Origin: Bacteroidota bacterium
GTDB taxonomy: Bacteria; Bacteroidota; Bacteroidia; M30B66
Assembly (NCBI GenBank): GCA_027483445.1
Contig: JAIXUS010000068.1
Location: 17,907 to 81,906, forward strand
Length of the DNA stretch: 64,000 bases
Reading direction: 5' to 3'
A program made the translations under genes and the position numbers. The notes beneath the pieces were generated by a model that was not told the DNA's origin, made no database searches, and was given only the letters and a program-made list of their open reading frames with translations. Shown here one piece after another: positions 17,257-28,200 of this stretch (position 1 is the stretch's first letter; each line of letters begins with the position of its first letter).

Positions 17257-18135
17257 ATGGAAACGCCCAAGCCTAATGCCTTCCGCAGAATGATGGAAAA
17301 CCTCCGGTTTAAGTACCGGTTGGTGGTGATGAACGACGAAACCTATGAAGAGCGCTACTCTCTGAAACTGTCGCAGTTAAACTTATTCACGGCGCTCGGT
17401 CTGCTTTCGATTTTTCTCATTTTGATTACCACTGTCATCATTGCCTTCACACCGCTTCGGGAATATATTCCGGGTTACTCGAGCGACGTAAATATGCGGC
17501 GGCAGGTGCTGGCATTGGCTACCAAGGTCGACTCGCTGGAGCAAAATGCAGCAGCCAAGGAGGCTTTGCTGCAAAACATCCGCAACGTGATTAGTGGCCG
17601 TGTTGAAGCAAAGCCAGCCGAGGCCAGAACGGGCACAAAAACTCCGGTAAGTCCCGGAGCGCTGAGTCCATCGTCTAACGAAAATGAGTTCAGACAAGAG
17701 ATTGATAAGGAAGACCGTTACGACATCAATGCGCAGCTTTCCAACTCGCGTTTAAGCCAGATTTCGAATTATTATTTTTTCACACCGATGAAGGGTAAAA
17801 TAACCACGTTGTTCAATCCCGGCGAACGTCATTTTGGAATCGACATTGTGGCTCCTCGCAATGAGGCCGTTAAAGCTACGCTGGATGGCACGGTGGTTTT
17901 TGCCGGCTGGACGTCGGAGTTTGGGCATGTGATTCACATTCAGCACGCCAACAATTTGGTATCGGTGTATGAGCACAATGCTGTGCTCTTAAAAAAAGAA
18001 GGCGAGGCGGTCAAAGCGGGCGAAGCCATTGCCATCACAGGTAATTCGGGAGAGTTGAGTACAGCGCCGCATCTGCATTTTGAGTTGTGGTTTGATGGCG
18101 ACCCGGTAGACCCGAGAGATTTGATGGTATTTTAA
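17257..18135 (+). CDS. M23 family metallopeptidase (LytM-type, membrane-anchored)
   Basis: A 292-residue protein with one transmembrane helix near residues 42-64 (LFTALGLLSIFLILITTVI) and a short coiled region. The C-terminal M23 domain covers about residues 180-292: HFGIDIVAPRNEAVKA gives the first zinc ligands and HLHFELWFDG holds the HxH motif. It would cut peptide crosslinks in peptidoglycan at the periplasmic face. It is divergent from holB (69 bases) and directly upstream of a GH3 protein. Confidence 0.9.
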   Translation: METPKPNAFRRMMENLRFKYRLVVMNDETYEERYSLKLSQLNLFTALGLLSIFLILITTVIIAFTPLREYIPGYSSDVNMRRQVLALATKVDSLEQNAAAKEALLQNIRNVISGRVEAKPAEARTGTKTPVSPGALSPSSNENEFRQEIDKEDRYDINAQLSNSRLSQISNYYFFTPMKGKITTLFNPGERHFGIDIVAPRNEAVKATLDGTVVFAGWTSEFGHVIHIQHANNLVSVYEHNAVLLKKEGEAVKAGEAIAITGNSGELSTAPHLHFELWFDGDPVDPRDLMVF

Positions 18136-18211
18136 GGGTTGTTCGCCTGGATAGGGCATTTTTGAATAAGTGCTCAGGAAGCGTCAATAAACCCTAATTT
18201 TGAGGCTGTTT

Positions 18212-19723
18212 ATGGGAATCAAATCATTGCTGGCTAGACCGCTGGCCGCTTACACAGCATCTAAGATTAAAAAGTGGAGCCTGAACCCGCACCAAACGCA
18301 GCAAAGGGAGTTCGAAAAGCTTATTTCCTCCGCGCGCAACACGGTATTTGGAAGGGAACATGATTTTGGGGCCATCAGAAATTACGACGATTTCCGAAAG
18401 CGCGTTCCCATTCGCGATTACGAGGCGTTTCGTCCATACATCGACCGGATTATCAAAGGAGAAAACGACGTGCTGTGGCCGGGTAAACCCATTTATTTCT
18501 GCAAAACCTCGGGCACAACCTCAGGCACAAAGTATATTCCGATTAGCAAGCAATCCATCCACAACCATATTGGTTCCACGCGCGATGCCTTACTCAATTA
18601 CATTCACCAAACCGGCAATGCACGCTTTTTAGATGGAAAGCTGATTTTCCTTTCTGGAAGTCCGGTGTTGACAGAGGCTGGAGGCATTCCACTCGGGCGG
18701 CTCAGTGGTATTGTAAACCACCACGTTCCCGGCTATTTGCGCACCAATCAGATGCCGAGCTACAAGACCAATTGTATCGACGACTGGGAAAAGAAGGTGA
18801 GAAAAATAGCTGAGGAAACGATAAAGTCGCCCATGACGCTAATTAGCGGTATTCCTTCGTGGGTGCAAATGTATTTTGAGGTGTTGCAGGAAATGTCGGG
18901 CGGAAGACCAATAGGCGACCTTTTCCCCGATTTTTCGCTGTTTGTTTATGGTGGAGTGAATTATGAACCATACCGGGCTCGCTTTGAGAAACTCATCGGG
19001 CGCAAGGTTGATTCGCTGGAACTGTTTCCGGCCTCCGAAGGGTTTTTTGCTTATCAGGATGCCTTTCCATCAGAAGGATTGCTCCTGGTGCTGAACTCAG
19101 GCATCTTTTATGAATTTGTGCCGGCCGATGCCTTTTTTACTGAAAACCCACCCCGTCTCAGTCTTGAAGAAGTTGAGCTTGGGGTAAACTACGTGCTATT
19201 GCTCAGTAACAACGCCGGTTTATGGGCTTACAACATCGGCGATACGGTTAAGTTTGTAAGCAAAAATCCGTATCGCGTTATTGTAAGCGGTCGCATTAAG
19301 CACTTTACTTCGGCTTTTGGTGAGCACGTAATTGCCGAAGAGGTAGAGCAAGCGCTGCGTGAGGCCGCTTTAGGCGAAAATGTGGAGATTGTAGAATTTA
19401 CAGTGGCTCCGCAAGTCACCCCGGAAAGCGGATTGCCTTACCATGAGTGGTTTATGGAGTTCAGCGCTCGTCCGGCAAACCCCGATCGGTTTCGATTGAA
19501 AATTGACAAGGCGCTTCAAGAGCGGAATATTTATTACAAAGATCTGATCAAGGGCAACGTACTTCAACCGCTGGTTATTCGAAGCGTTCAAAAAGATGCT
19601 TTTGTGCATTACATGAAGTCGGAGGGTAAACTGGGTGGACAAAACAAGGTGCCCCGGTTGAGCAACGACCGAAAAATTGCCAATGTGTTGAGTGGAATGA
19701 TTACCGAAAGTTGGGGCGCCTAA
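18212..19723 (+). CDS. GH3 family acyl-adenylate ligase-like protein
   Basis: A 503-residue protein of the GH3 family, best known from plants, where members join amino acids to jasmonate or auxin through an acyl-adenylate. Visible signatures are ICKTSGTTSGTKYIPIS (about residues 101-117, ATP-phosphate loop), VYGGVNYEPYRARFE, ASEGFFAYQD and YNIGDTVKFVSKNPYRVIVSGRIKHF. Bacterial members are common in Bacteroidota but their substrates are unknown, so no reaction is assigned. ATG 18212 is preferred to the in-frame TTG at 18200. Confidence 0.88.
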   Translation: MGIKSLLARPLAAYTASKIKKWSLNPHQTQQREFEKLISSARNTVFGREHDFGAIRNYDDFRKRVPIRDYEAFRPYIDRIIKGENDVLWPGKPIYFCKTSGTTSGTKYIPISKQSIHNHIGSTRDALLNYIHQTGNARFLDGKLIFLSGSPVLTEAGGIPLGRLSGIVNHHVPGYLRTNQMPSYKTNCIDDWEKKVRKIAEETIKSPMTLISGIPSWVQMYFEVLQEMSGGRPIGDLFPDFSLFVYGGVNYEPYRARFEKLIGRKVDSLELFPASEGFFAYQDAFPSEGLLLVLNSGIFYEFVPADAFFTENPPRLSLEEVELGVNYVLLLSNNAGLWAYNIGDTVKFVSKNPYRVIVSGRIKHFTSAFGEHVIAEEVEQALREAALGENVEIVEFTVAPQVTPESGLPYHEWFMEFSARPANPDRFRLKIDKALQERNIYYKDLIKGNVLQPLVIRSVQKDAFVHYMKSEGKLGGQNKVPRLSNDRKIANVLSGMITESWGA

Positions 19724-19773
19724 ATTTTTGGCACTTTCCTTGCTTCGCGGCCGCCGGCTAAATCAGAACCTGT

Positions 19774-20196
19774 ATGCACATTTCTGCACTCCGTAAATTC
19801 CGTTTGTTTTTTGTGTTGATGGCACTTGGTGTATGCCTGGTTGCATGCGCCGACGAAGAGGCTGTTGAACCGGACGTTGATCCCCGTGAAAAGTTTGTTG
19901 GCAGCTGGACCGTTTCAGAAGAGGTCGCCGGCACAGCCTCGGGCACTTATCCATCAACCGTTAGCCTCGATTCGGCGAACAGCGCCCAGATACGCATTTC
20001 GAACATTTTCAATCTCGGCAATGCCGTTTCGGTTTCTGCAACCGTTTCGGAAAACAGCCTAAGCATTGGCTCACAAACGGTTTCAGGCATTTTGATTGCC
20101 GGAACGGGCAGCTTTCTGGCCAATAGTTTTGTGCTCAACTATACCGCAAACGATGGCTCTGTAACCGAATCAGTAAAAGCCACTTATTCACGATAA
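19774..20196 (+). CDS. Small lipoprotein of unknown function
   Basis: A 140-residue protein with signal peptide and lipobox LVAC (Cys near residue 26). The mature part reads DPREKFVGSWTVSEEV near its start, in the style of lipocalin-like Bacteroidota lipoproteins, then Ser/Val/Ala-rich strands. It is the first of three closely spaced genes (12 and 10 base gaps), with the LpoB-like and COG3014-like genes after it, so it probably belongs to the same operon. No function is claimed. Confidence 0.7.
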   Translation: MHISALRKFRLFFVLMALGVCLVACADEEAVEPDVDPREKFVGSWTVSEEVAGTASGTYPSTVSLDSANSAQIRISNIFNLGNAVSVSATVSENSLSIGSQTVSGILIAGTGSFLANSFVLNYTANDGSVTESVKATYSR

Positions 20197-20208
20197 ATCC
20201 CCAACCGT

Positions 20209-20805
20209 ATGAATACCTTCCGAACATCTGCCTACCTCTTGTTTTTTGTTGCCGGCAGCCTTTTGCTCTCATCTTGTGCGCGCCGCACGGTGACCCGTGT
20301 TGCGCCCGACAAAGTTATCGACCTGAGTGGTCGTTGGAACGAAACGGATGCTCGTTTATGTGCCGAAAGTCTCGTTAGCCAGGCCCTTTCGGGCGATTGG
20401 TTAGGCAATTTTAGCAACGCCAATAAACGTAAACCAGTGGTGGTTGTTGGCTTGGTGAAGAACAAGTCGCACGAACATATCGATACCGAAATTTTCATCA
20501 AAGACGTAGAAAAGGCCTTTTTGAAAAGCACCATGATTCGTTTGGTTCAGGCGGGCGACAAGCGCAATGAGTTACGCGGTGAGCGCGCAGATCAACAAGA
20601 CTTTGCCTCACCCGAATCGATGAAAAAGTTTGGGCGAGAATTGGGCGCGGATTTCATTATGCAGGGCGCGGTTAAGTCGATTGTAGACAGCTACGGTCGC
20701 GAGAAAACCACCTATTGGCAAGTAGACCTTGAGCTAACCAATCTCGAAACGAATGAGATCGTTTGGATTGGCGATTACAAAGGCAAAAAGTACATTGTAA
20801 ACTGA
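20209..20805 (+). CDS. LpoB-like penicillin-binding-protein activator lipoprotein
   Basis: A 198-residue lipoprotein (lipobox LLLSSC) with the LpoB/COG3417 pattern: DLSGRWNETDARLCAESLVSQAL at the start, VVVVGLVKNKSHEHIDTEIF in the middle and LGADFIMQGAVKSIVD near the end. In gamma-proteobacteria LpoB reaches through the periplasm to stimulate the class A enzyme PBP1b. Whether the Bacteroidota relatives do the same is not established. It sits between two other lipoprotein genes in a tight operon. Confidence 0.85.
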   Translation: MNTFRTSAYLLFFVAGSLLLSSCARRTVTRVAPDKVIDLSGRWNETDARLCAESLVSQALSGDWLGNFSNANKRKPVVVVGLVKNKSHEHIDTEIFIKDVEKAFLKSTMIRLVQAGDKRNELRGERADQQDFASPESMKKFGRELGADFIMQGAVKSIVDSYGREKTTYWQVDLELTNLETNEIVWIGDYKGKKYIVN

Positions 20806-20815
20806 TCTGTCGGTC

Positions 20816-22213
20816 ATGAAAATTGCGAGAAGCACCGTTGTTTTGACGGCGCTTCTTTTTTTGCTCCTCAGCAGTTGCAGGCCTTACTATCTTCGGCAGC
20901 AGACCTTTTTGCGATTGGTTTCGGAGGAGCGTTATGCCGAAGCAGAGGCCGAGTTGTCATCCTCCCGAAGGGCAAAAAAGAAAGAGCGCCATCGTTTATT
21001 GTTCCTGTTTAATCGCGGATATGTAGCGTTTCAGCAGGGAAAATGGAAAGAGAGTGCGTATTGGTTTATGCAGGCCGACCGTATGGTTGAAGAATACCGC
21101 AAGCAATTGGGCTACGAGGCGCTTTCGATTTTGGTCAATCCCGGTGTAAAGCCATATAAAGCAGAAGATTTTGAAGTGGTGATGATGCACTACTTTACAA
21201 CACTGGCCTTCCTGAAAGAGCGCAACTTTGAATCGGCACTGGTGGAGTGCAGAAGAATGAACCTGAGTTTGCAGGACATGCACTTTGCCGACAGCAAAAA
21301 GCCCCGTTACAAAAACGATGCGTTCGGCCATCTCCTTATGGGACTGTGCTATGAAGCATACGGCGATGTGAACAATGCCTTCATCGCTTACCGAAATGCG
21401 GTTGAGGTTTATCGAAGCGATTATTCATCGTTTTTTGGCTTGCCTGTGCCTCAGCAGCTCAAGCACGATTTGGTTCGTACCGCTTTGCGGAATGGCTTTA
21501 ACGATGAGGCCCGGCGCTGGTCAGACACCTTAGGGGTCCCTGTTCCTGAACGAAACACGGCCATGCCTGATGCCGAACTGATTGTTTTGTGGCAAAATGG
21601 CCTCGGGCCGGTAAAGGAACAGTGGTCGATCGATTTCACCATAGTGCAACAGGCGGGACAGCTCTTTTTTAACAATGCGGGAATGGGCTTGAGCTTCGCC
21701 TTCCCGGTTTCGTCGGTGAGTAGCTCCGACCTGAATAATCTTCAGGCCTTACGGGTGTTTCGGGTGGCCTTCCCGCGGTATGTTAGCCGACGGCCGGTTT
21801 TTCAAAGGGCCGAGGTGAGCACGGGATCCTTCAAAACGCGTGTAGAATCGGTGCAACCGATCGATCAAATCGCCTTTAAAAGTCTGGAAGACCGATTTGC
21901 CCGGGAGATGAGTAATGCCATCCTCCGCTTTGCGGTAAAGAAAGCCACCGAATACGCCATCCGAAAGGAGAATAAAGACGCCGGAGCTCTTGTTGGTATA
22001 GCCAATGCCATTACAGAGCAAGCAGATACCCGCAACTGGCAAACGTTACCTTACGAAATTGGCTATGCACGTGTGCCTTTAAAGGTGGGCGAAAACAAGG
22101 TGGTTTTTCGGGCCGAATCGGCAGGCCGCAGGGCTCCACATGTTGATACGCTTTGCATAGAGGCCCAAAAAGGACGAACATACTTTGAGGTCATTAGCAC
22201 AATTCGGCCTTAA
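20816..22213 (+). CDS. COG3014-family lipoprotein with TPR-like repeats
   Basis: A 465-residue protein with signal peptide and lipobox LLSSC (Cys near residue 21). The N-terminal half has helical pairs of TPR type (FLFNRGYVAFQQGKWKESAYWF; FGHLLMGLCYEAYGDVNNAFIAYRNAVEVY). The C-terminal half is beta-rich. COG3014 proteins are repeatedly found beside LpoB-like genes, as here. The stop codon overlaps the stop of the convergent giant gene: both use the palindrome TTAA at 22210-22213. The molecular role is unknown; an envelope or cell-wall function is inferred from its neighbours. Confidence 0.82.
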   Translation: MKIARSTVVLTALLFLLLSSCRPYYLRQQTFLRLVSEERYAEAEAELSSSRRAKKKERHRLLFLFNRGYVAFQQGKWKESAYWFMQADRMVEEYRKQLGYEALSILVNPGVKPYKAEDFEVVMMHYFTTLAFLKERNFESALVECRRMNLSLQDMHFADSKKPRYKNDAFGHLLMGLCYEAYGDVNNAFIAYRNAVEVYRSDYSSFFGLPVPQQLKHDLVRTALRNGFNDEARRWSDTLGVPVPERNTAMPDAELIVLWQNGLGPVKEQWSIDFTIVQQAGQLFFNNAGMGLSFAFPVSSVSSSDLNNLQALRVFRVAFPRYVSRRPVFQRAEVSTGSFKTRVESVQPIDQIAFKSLEDRFAREMSNAILRFAVKKATEYAIRKENKDAGALVGIANAITEQADTRNWQTLPYEIGYARVPLKVGENKVVFRAESAGRRAPHVDTLCIEAQKGRTYFEVISTIRP

Positions 22214-25200
22214 CGCCACAAGGTGAAATACCCTTTTCTGGGTTGACTTTCGTCTTCTATTTCAATCAGGTAGTAGTACGTGCTTTCGGGCAAATCGGCA
22301 CCGATTACCAAGCCGGCATTGGCTTTTCCGTCCCAGTTGTTTTGGTAATTGATGCTGTCGTAGACCTTATTTCCCCAGCGATCGAATACGCGGAGCGAAA
22401 TCCTCTTTCCGGCGGGGCTTTGAATTACAAAGCGATCGAATAGGCCATCTTCATTGGGCGAGAACCCCTCCGGAATGAACACTTCCGGTTCTTTAGCCTT
22501 GCAATCGGGGTCGTCGGGACTTAAAAATGTGATCACGACCAAATCGGAGTCGGAGCACAGGCCGTTGGTAACGGTCCATTCGAGGAAATAATTTCCGGTG
22601 CTCTGCGCCAGTGCGCCAGTGTTTTGAAATTGAGGAACAAGGAAGGAAATCCCACCGTTGAGGCTGCTCCACGTTCCACTTCCAACCAAAGGAATTTCGG
22701 CCTGAAGGAATAAGGTATCATTTAAGCAGCCAATAAGGTCGGGCCCAGCTTCGGCGTTGGGTTGCTCAAGGAAGTTAAGCGTTAGCGTATCGGCGGTAGA
22801 GCAAAAGTCGTTGCTAACCTCCCAAATCAGGCGGCTAATTCCGGGTTCAATTCTTACGATGTTTGATGCCGGGTCGGAAGGGTCGGAGAGGGTTCCGGAG
22901 CCGCTAAGCAGCGACCATTGTCCGTTTGCGTCGATGGGTGTTTCGGCCTCCAGCTGGGTTTCTATCCCGCAAATTACCTTATCGGGCCCGGCATTCACCA
23001 CTTGTGGAAAGTTGGCTTTTTGTAAAATGAGCGTATCCGCGCTGGGGCATTCGCTGTTGATTACCGAATAACTAAGTACAATTTCGCCTTCTTCCATGTT
23101 GCTCAGCGTAATCTCTGAGGCCTGCAAGCTGCTTAAATCGGCATTTCCGGCCAGCAGAGCCCATTGCCCGTTTTCGGGGCTCGAGCTCAGTAAAACGGTG
23201 TCGTCGCACACCACTCCATTTTCATTAAAAATGAGCGCAGTGTCACTCTGTATAAGCCGTGTAATCGAAATGGTATCGCTCAGCGTTGCACACACGCCGT
23301 TGCTCAGGCTTAGTTGTATTTGCGCCTGTCCGGCGGATGGCAATTCGAGCAGGCTATTGAGACTTTGTGGGCTGTTGAGGATGGCATTTCCGGAAACAAC
23401 AGTCCATAGCGGGTTGGCAAAAGTGCTGGCAATGGGCGAAAGCAGGAACTCGTTGCCGCAAATGGAGGTATCGTTGCCGGCAAAAGGAGTTTCAAAAGGC
23501 AACCAAAGCACCACCTGTGCGGTGTCGGTGCTACTGCATGCCTCGTTGCTCAAGGTGTAGGCCACAAGCAAGGTGTCGTTTTCCAGTGCTGAAAGCGTGG
23601 CGCTGTTTCCTTGAGTTTGGCTCAGGCTTCCGTTCCCGCTTATCAGTGCCCATGTGGGTTCGCCCGAAGCTGTCGTGTTTCCTTGCAGAAGAATAGACGA
23701 TGCGCAGGACTCGAGATCGTTTCCGGCATTGGCCGGACCGGGCGACTCCAGCCGTTCAACAATCAACTGGTCTACTGTTGAGGGGCAAGGGCCATTCGAT
23801 ACGGTGTACAGCAAAAAAGTAAGGCCGGTTTGGAGGTTGCTGAGGGTGGTTTGGGCTGCGTTTGGGCTGACTAAAGTTCCGGTGCCACTCAATAGCGACC
23901 AGTTGCCCGAGCCAATGATTGGAGCGGTGGCATTCAGTTGTATGCTGGAAAGGCAGGTAACGACATCGGCTCCGGCATTGGCGGGCGAGGGGGGCAAAAA
24001 ACGCTCAACAATAAGCGTATCGGTCGAAACCGGGCAGTTTCCATTGAGGGTGGTCCAAATAAGTCGGTTTTCTCCGGGGCCAAGGTTGTTCAGTTGGCTG
24101 GTTGGGCTTTGCGGAGAGTTTAGCGTTCCACCACCGCTGATAATCGACCAAATACCGTTGCCGCTGGTTGGCGCTGTGGCATAAAGGGAAATGGCATCGC
24201 TGCATATTGCGGTGTCGAGTCCGGCGTTGGCCGGTGATGGCGGTATTTCTCGAATCAGGCTTACCTGGTCGGAAGAGACCGGGCATGGCCCATTGCTGAT
24301 GGTCCATCGAAACACATTAGCACCTGGGGCCAGATTAGAAACTGTTGTTGAGGCGGCTCCAGCGTTGCCGAAACTGCCCGCTCCGCTAATTACCGACCAT
24401 GCTCCTGTTCCAACTAGCGGCACATTGCCAATTAGCTGAGCATCGGGTGCGCATACCACCTGATCGACGCCGGCTGAGGCTGTGCTTGGAGTTAAGAAGC
24501 GTTCCAACTGAACATCGTCGAAACTCACACACGATCCATTGCTTACCGTCCAGCGCAAAACAGTAATTCCGGCAGAGAGGCCACTAATGCTGGAGTTGGG
24601 TAGAGTAGGGGCAGAGAGGGTTCCGTTATCGGAGAGGATGGTCCACAATCCACTTCCGGCCGAAGGCGCCGAAGCGCTCAAGGTAGCCGTTCCGGCGCAA
24701 ATTTGTTGATCCGGGCCTGCAGCGGCATTGGTCGGGTTTGCATCAACAACGATGAGTAACGTATCGGAGCTGCTGGCACAAACGCCGTTGCTCACCGTCC
24801 AACGCAGCTGGTTTATTCCGCTGCTTAGGGCACTCACACTTGTGCTTGCCAGGTTGGGATTTGCCAGGGTTCCCGATCCGCTAATCACACTCCAAAACCC
24901 GGTTCCTACAGGCGGCGGTTGGGCGTTCAGCAAGGCTGAGGTTGCACAGGTTTGTTGGTCGGGCCCGGCTACCGCCGGTGATGGCTGTTCGAAGCGCACA
25001 ATGCTTATCTGGTCGCTTGCGGGCGGACATTGAGCATTGGAAACCGTCCATTGAAAAACTGAAGTACCAATGCCCAGGTTGCTTACTTGCGTTGTGGGCG
25101 AATTGGGGTTCGACAGGGTTCCGCTTCCCGAAACAAGCACCCAGGTTCCGGCATTGCCACTGCCCGGTGCATTGGCCAACAGTGTTGCTGATGGGCTGCA

Positions 25201-28200
25201 TACTTGCTGGTCGGGCCCTGCATTGGCCTGTGGTGTGGCCAGAATGGTTAGCGTGATCTCATCCTGACTTGGCAAACAAACGCCATTGCTGATGGTCCAG
25301 CGCAAGGTTACAAGTCCGGCGGAGAGGCCAGAAACACTCGTGTTTGGCAGAGCCGGATTACTGATGGTTGCACTCCCTGTAATTACACTCCATGTTCCTG
25401 AGCCCACAATTGGGGTATTGGCGTTAAGCGTAAAACTGTTGGCACAAATGCTGGCATCGGGACCGGCCTGCGCCTGGCTTGGTGGTGCAAAAGATATGAT
25501 GCTTACCTCATCGGTGCTTGCCTGACAAAACCCGTTGGTGGTGGTCCAGCGGAAGACGTTGAGCCCGGCGGCCAGGTTGCTCACCGTAGTTCCCGGTTGT
25601 GCGGGGGTTCCAAATGTGCCGCTCCCCGAAACCACCGTCCATTGTCCGCTCCCTATCAGTGGAGTGTTGGCAAGCAAAGTTGCGCTGTTTCCGCATACTT
25701 GCTGGTCGAGACCGGCGTTGGCTTGCGTTGGCGGCGATTGTACGGTAATCGTGAGCTCGTCTTGTGAGGGAGCACAACTTCCATTGGTAATGGTCCACCG
25801 AAGAATGTTTTGCCCCTGACTCAGTCCGGTTACTGCGCTGTTTGGGCTTCCTGAGTTGGAGAAGGTGGCAGAGCCCGCAATTACCGACCACTGACCAATC
25901 CCAACAATGGGTGTATTGGCGTTTAAGGAGGCGTTGCTGTTGCAGATGGTTTGGTCGGGGCCTGCCTGTGCCGTGGTTGGTGCGTTAATTACGTTGATAG
26001 ACACTTCATCGCTCACTGCGGGGCACGAGCCTGCACTTACCGTCCAACGAAGTATGGTTTGTCCATTTGCCAACCCGGAAACACTGCTTGTAGCCGAATT
26101 GGGGTTGGCCAAGGTGGCCGAACCAGAAACCACCGACCAGGTGCCATTGTTGGGTGGACTTGCATTAAGGGTTGTGGTGTTGCCGCAAATTTGTTGGTCG
26201 GACCCGGCATTCACGGCGGTTGGCGGAGCCTGAACGGTAATTTCAACAACATCGCTTACCGAAGGACAAACGCCGCTTGTAACCGTCCATTGGAATTGAT
26301 TGAGCCCGGGGCTGAGTCCACTCACCGTACTTTGGGGGTTTGAGGCTGCCGCAAAAGTGCCCGTTCCTGAAATTACAGTCCAAAGGCCTGTTCCTGTAAA
26401 GTTGCTTTGGGCGTTTAGGCTTGCATTTGTGGCACAAATGGTTTGGTCGCTACCGGCATTGGCCGGACCGGGAGCTTGTGAAACGGTGATTTCAACTTCA
26501 TCAGCGGCTGTTCCGCAAGCTCCGGCGTCGATGGTCCATCGAAAAACATTTGAACCCGCACTAAGGCCGGCGACAGCGGTAGTAGCGTTGGTTGGATTGG
26601 CAAATGTACCGGAGCCTTCAACAACCGTCCATAATCCGGCACCGGCCGGGCTGGCAGAGAGCACCGCACTAACCGAACACACTTCCTGGTCGGGACCGGC
26701 CGATGGGCTAAGCGGATTGCTTGCTACTTGTATGCTAATGTCATCAGCCGAAGGCGCACAAACCCCGTTGCTAATGGTCCAGCGTAAAATGTTGAGTCCG
26801 GGGCTCAAGCCTGAAACGCTGCTGTTGGGCTGGTTTGCGTTGGCGAAGATGGCAGTTCCGCTCACTACAGTCCATTGGCCGGAGCCGATTGCCGGAGTGT
26901 TTGCGGCGAGTTGTGTTGTGGTGCTGCAGATGTTTTGGTCGAGTCCAGCAGTGGCGGCTGTAGGCTGATCTTGTACCTGAATTACGACCTCATCGAATAC
27001 GCTTCCGCAAGCCCCGTCGGGAACCGTCCAGCGGAGGGTTATGCTGCCCGCCGATAAGCCAGAAACCGTAGTGTTGGCGAGGGTTGGATTGGTGATGGCT
27101 GCCGTTCCGCTTTGAACGCTCCATACTCCATTGGTTGCCGGTGTTGCCGCAAGCTGAGTTTGTGAGGAGCAGATGGTTTGGTCGGGCCCGGCGACGGCAT
27201 TTGCAGACGAGGCCTGAACGAGTACGGTGATTTCATCAGCCGAAGGCGGACAAACCCCATTGCTTACCGTCCAAACGAGCGTATTTGAACCTACCGAAAG
27301 GCCCGAAACGCTGCTGTTGGCTTGTGTTGGATTGGCGAAAACCGCCGAACCATTTTGCACCGACCAGGTGCCTGTGCCAACGATTGGCGGTGTTGCGGCC
27401 AGTGTGGTTACTCCGCCGCAGATGGTTTGATCGTTTCCGGCAATGGCGGGCGATGGTGTTTGGTCAACAACAATGGTTACTTCGTCGAAGGCATCGCCAC
27501 AAGCGCCGGCGTTGATGGTCCAACGGAACACGTTTACGCCCGGCAAAAGTCCCGAGACAGAAGTGTTGGCTTGGGCCGGATTACCCAAAGTGCCGCCGCC
27601 CTGAATCACGCTCCAACTGCCTCCATTTGAGGCGTTTGCTGAGAGTTGGGTGCTGCTTCCGCAGATGGTTTGGTCGGGCCCGGCCTCCGGGTTAACCGGG
27701 TTTCCACTAACAAAAAGGGTGAGCTCATCGAATGAGGGTGTGCAATTGCCGTTGCTGATCGTCCACCGAAGAATGTTGTTTCCAACACTCAATCCACTCA
27801 CGGTGGTGTTGTACAGGGCCGGATTGGCAAAGGTGGCGGTTCCGGAAATCACGCTCCAAAGTCCGTTACCGCTGGTAGCCTGGTTTGCGTTCAGTTGAGC
27901 TGCTGTGCTGCAAAGGTTTTGGTCGGGGCCTGCATTGGCCGTTGTTGGCGGTGTTTGAACGCTTATGATGACATCATCGCTTACTTCACCACAAACGCCA
28001 TTGGGAATGGTCCAGCGTAAAATGGTTGTTCCTTCAGGCAAGCCGCTTACTTCGGTATTGGCGAGTGCGGGATTTTGCAGGTTGGCGCTTCCGCTAATTA
28101 CCGACCATAACCCTCCCGGAGAAGGGAGCGCGGAAAGCTGTGTGCTGGAGGTGCAGATGCTTTGGTCGGTACCGGCATTTGCTGTTAGATTGGTGATTGC

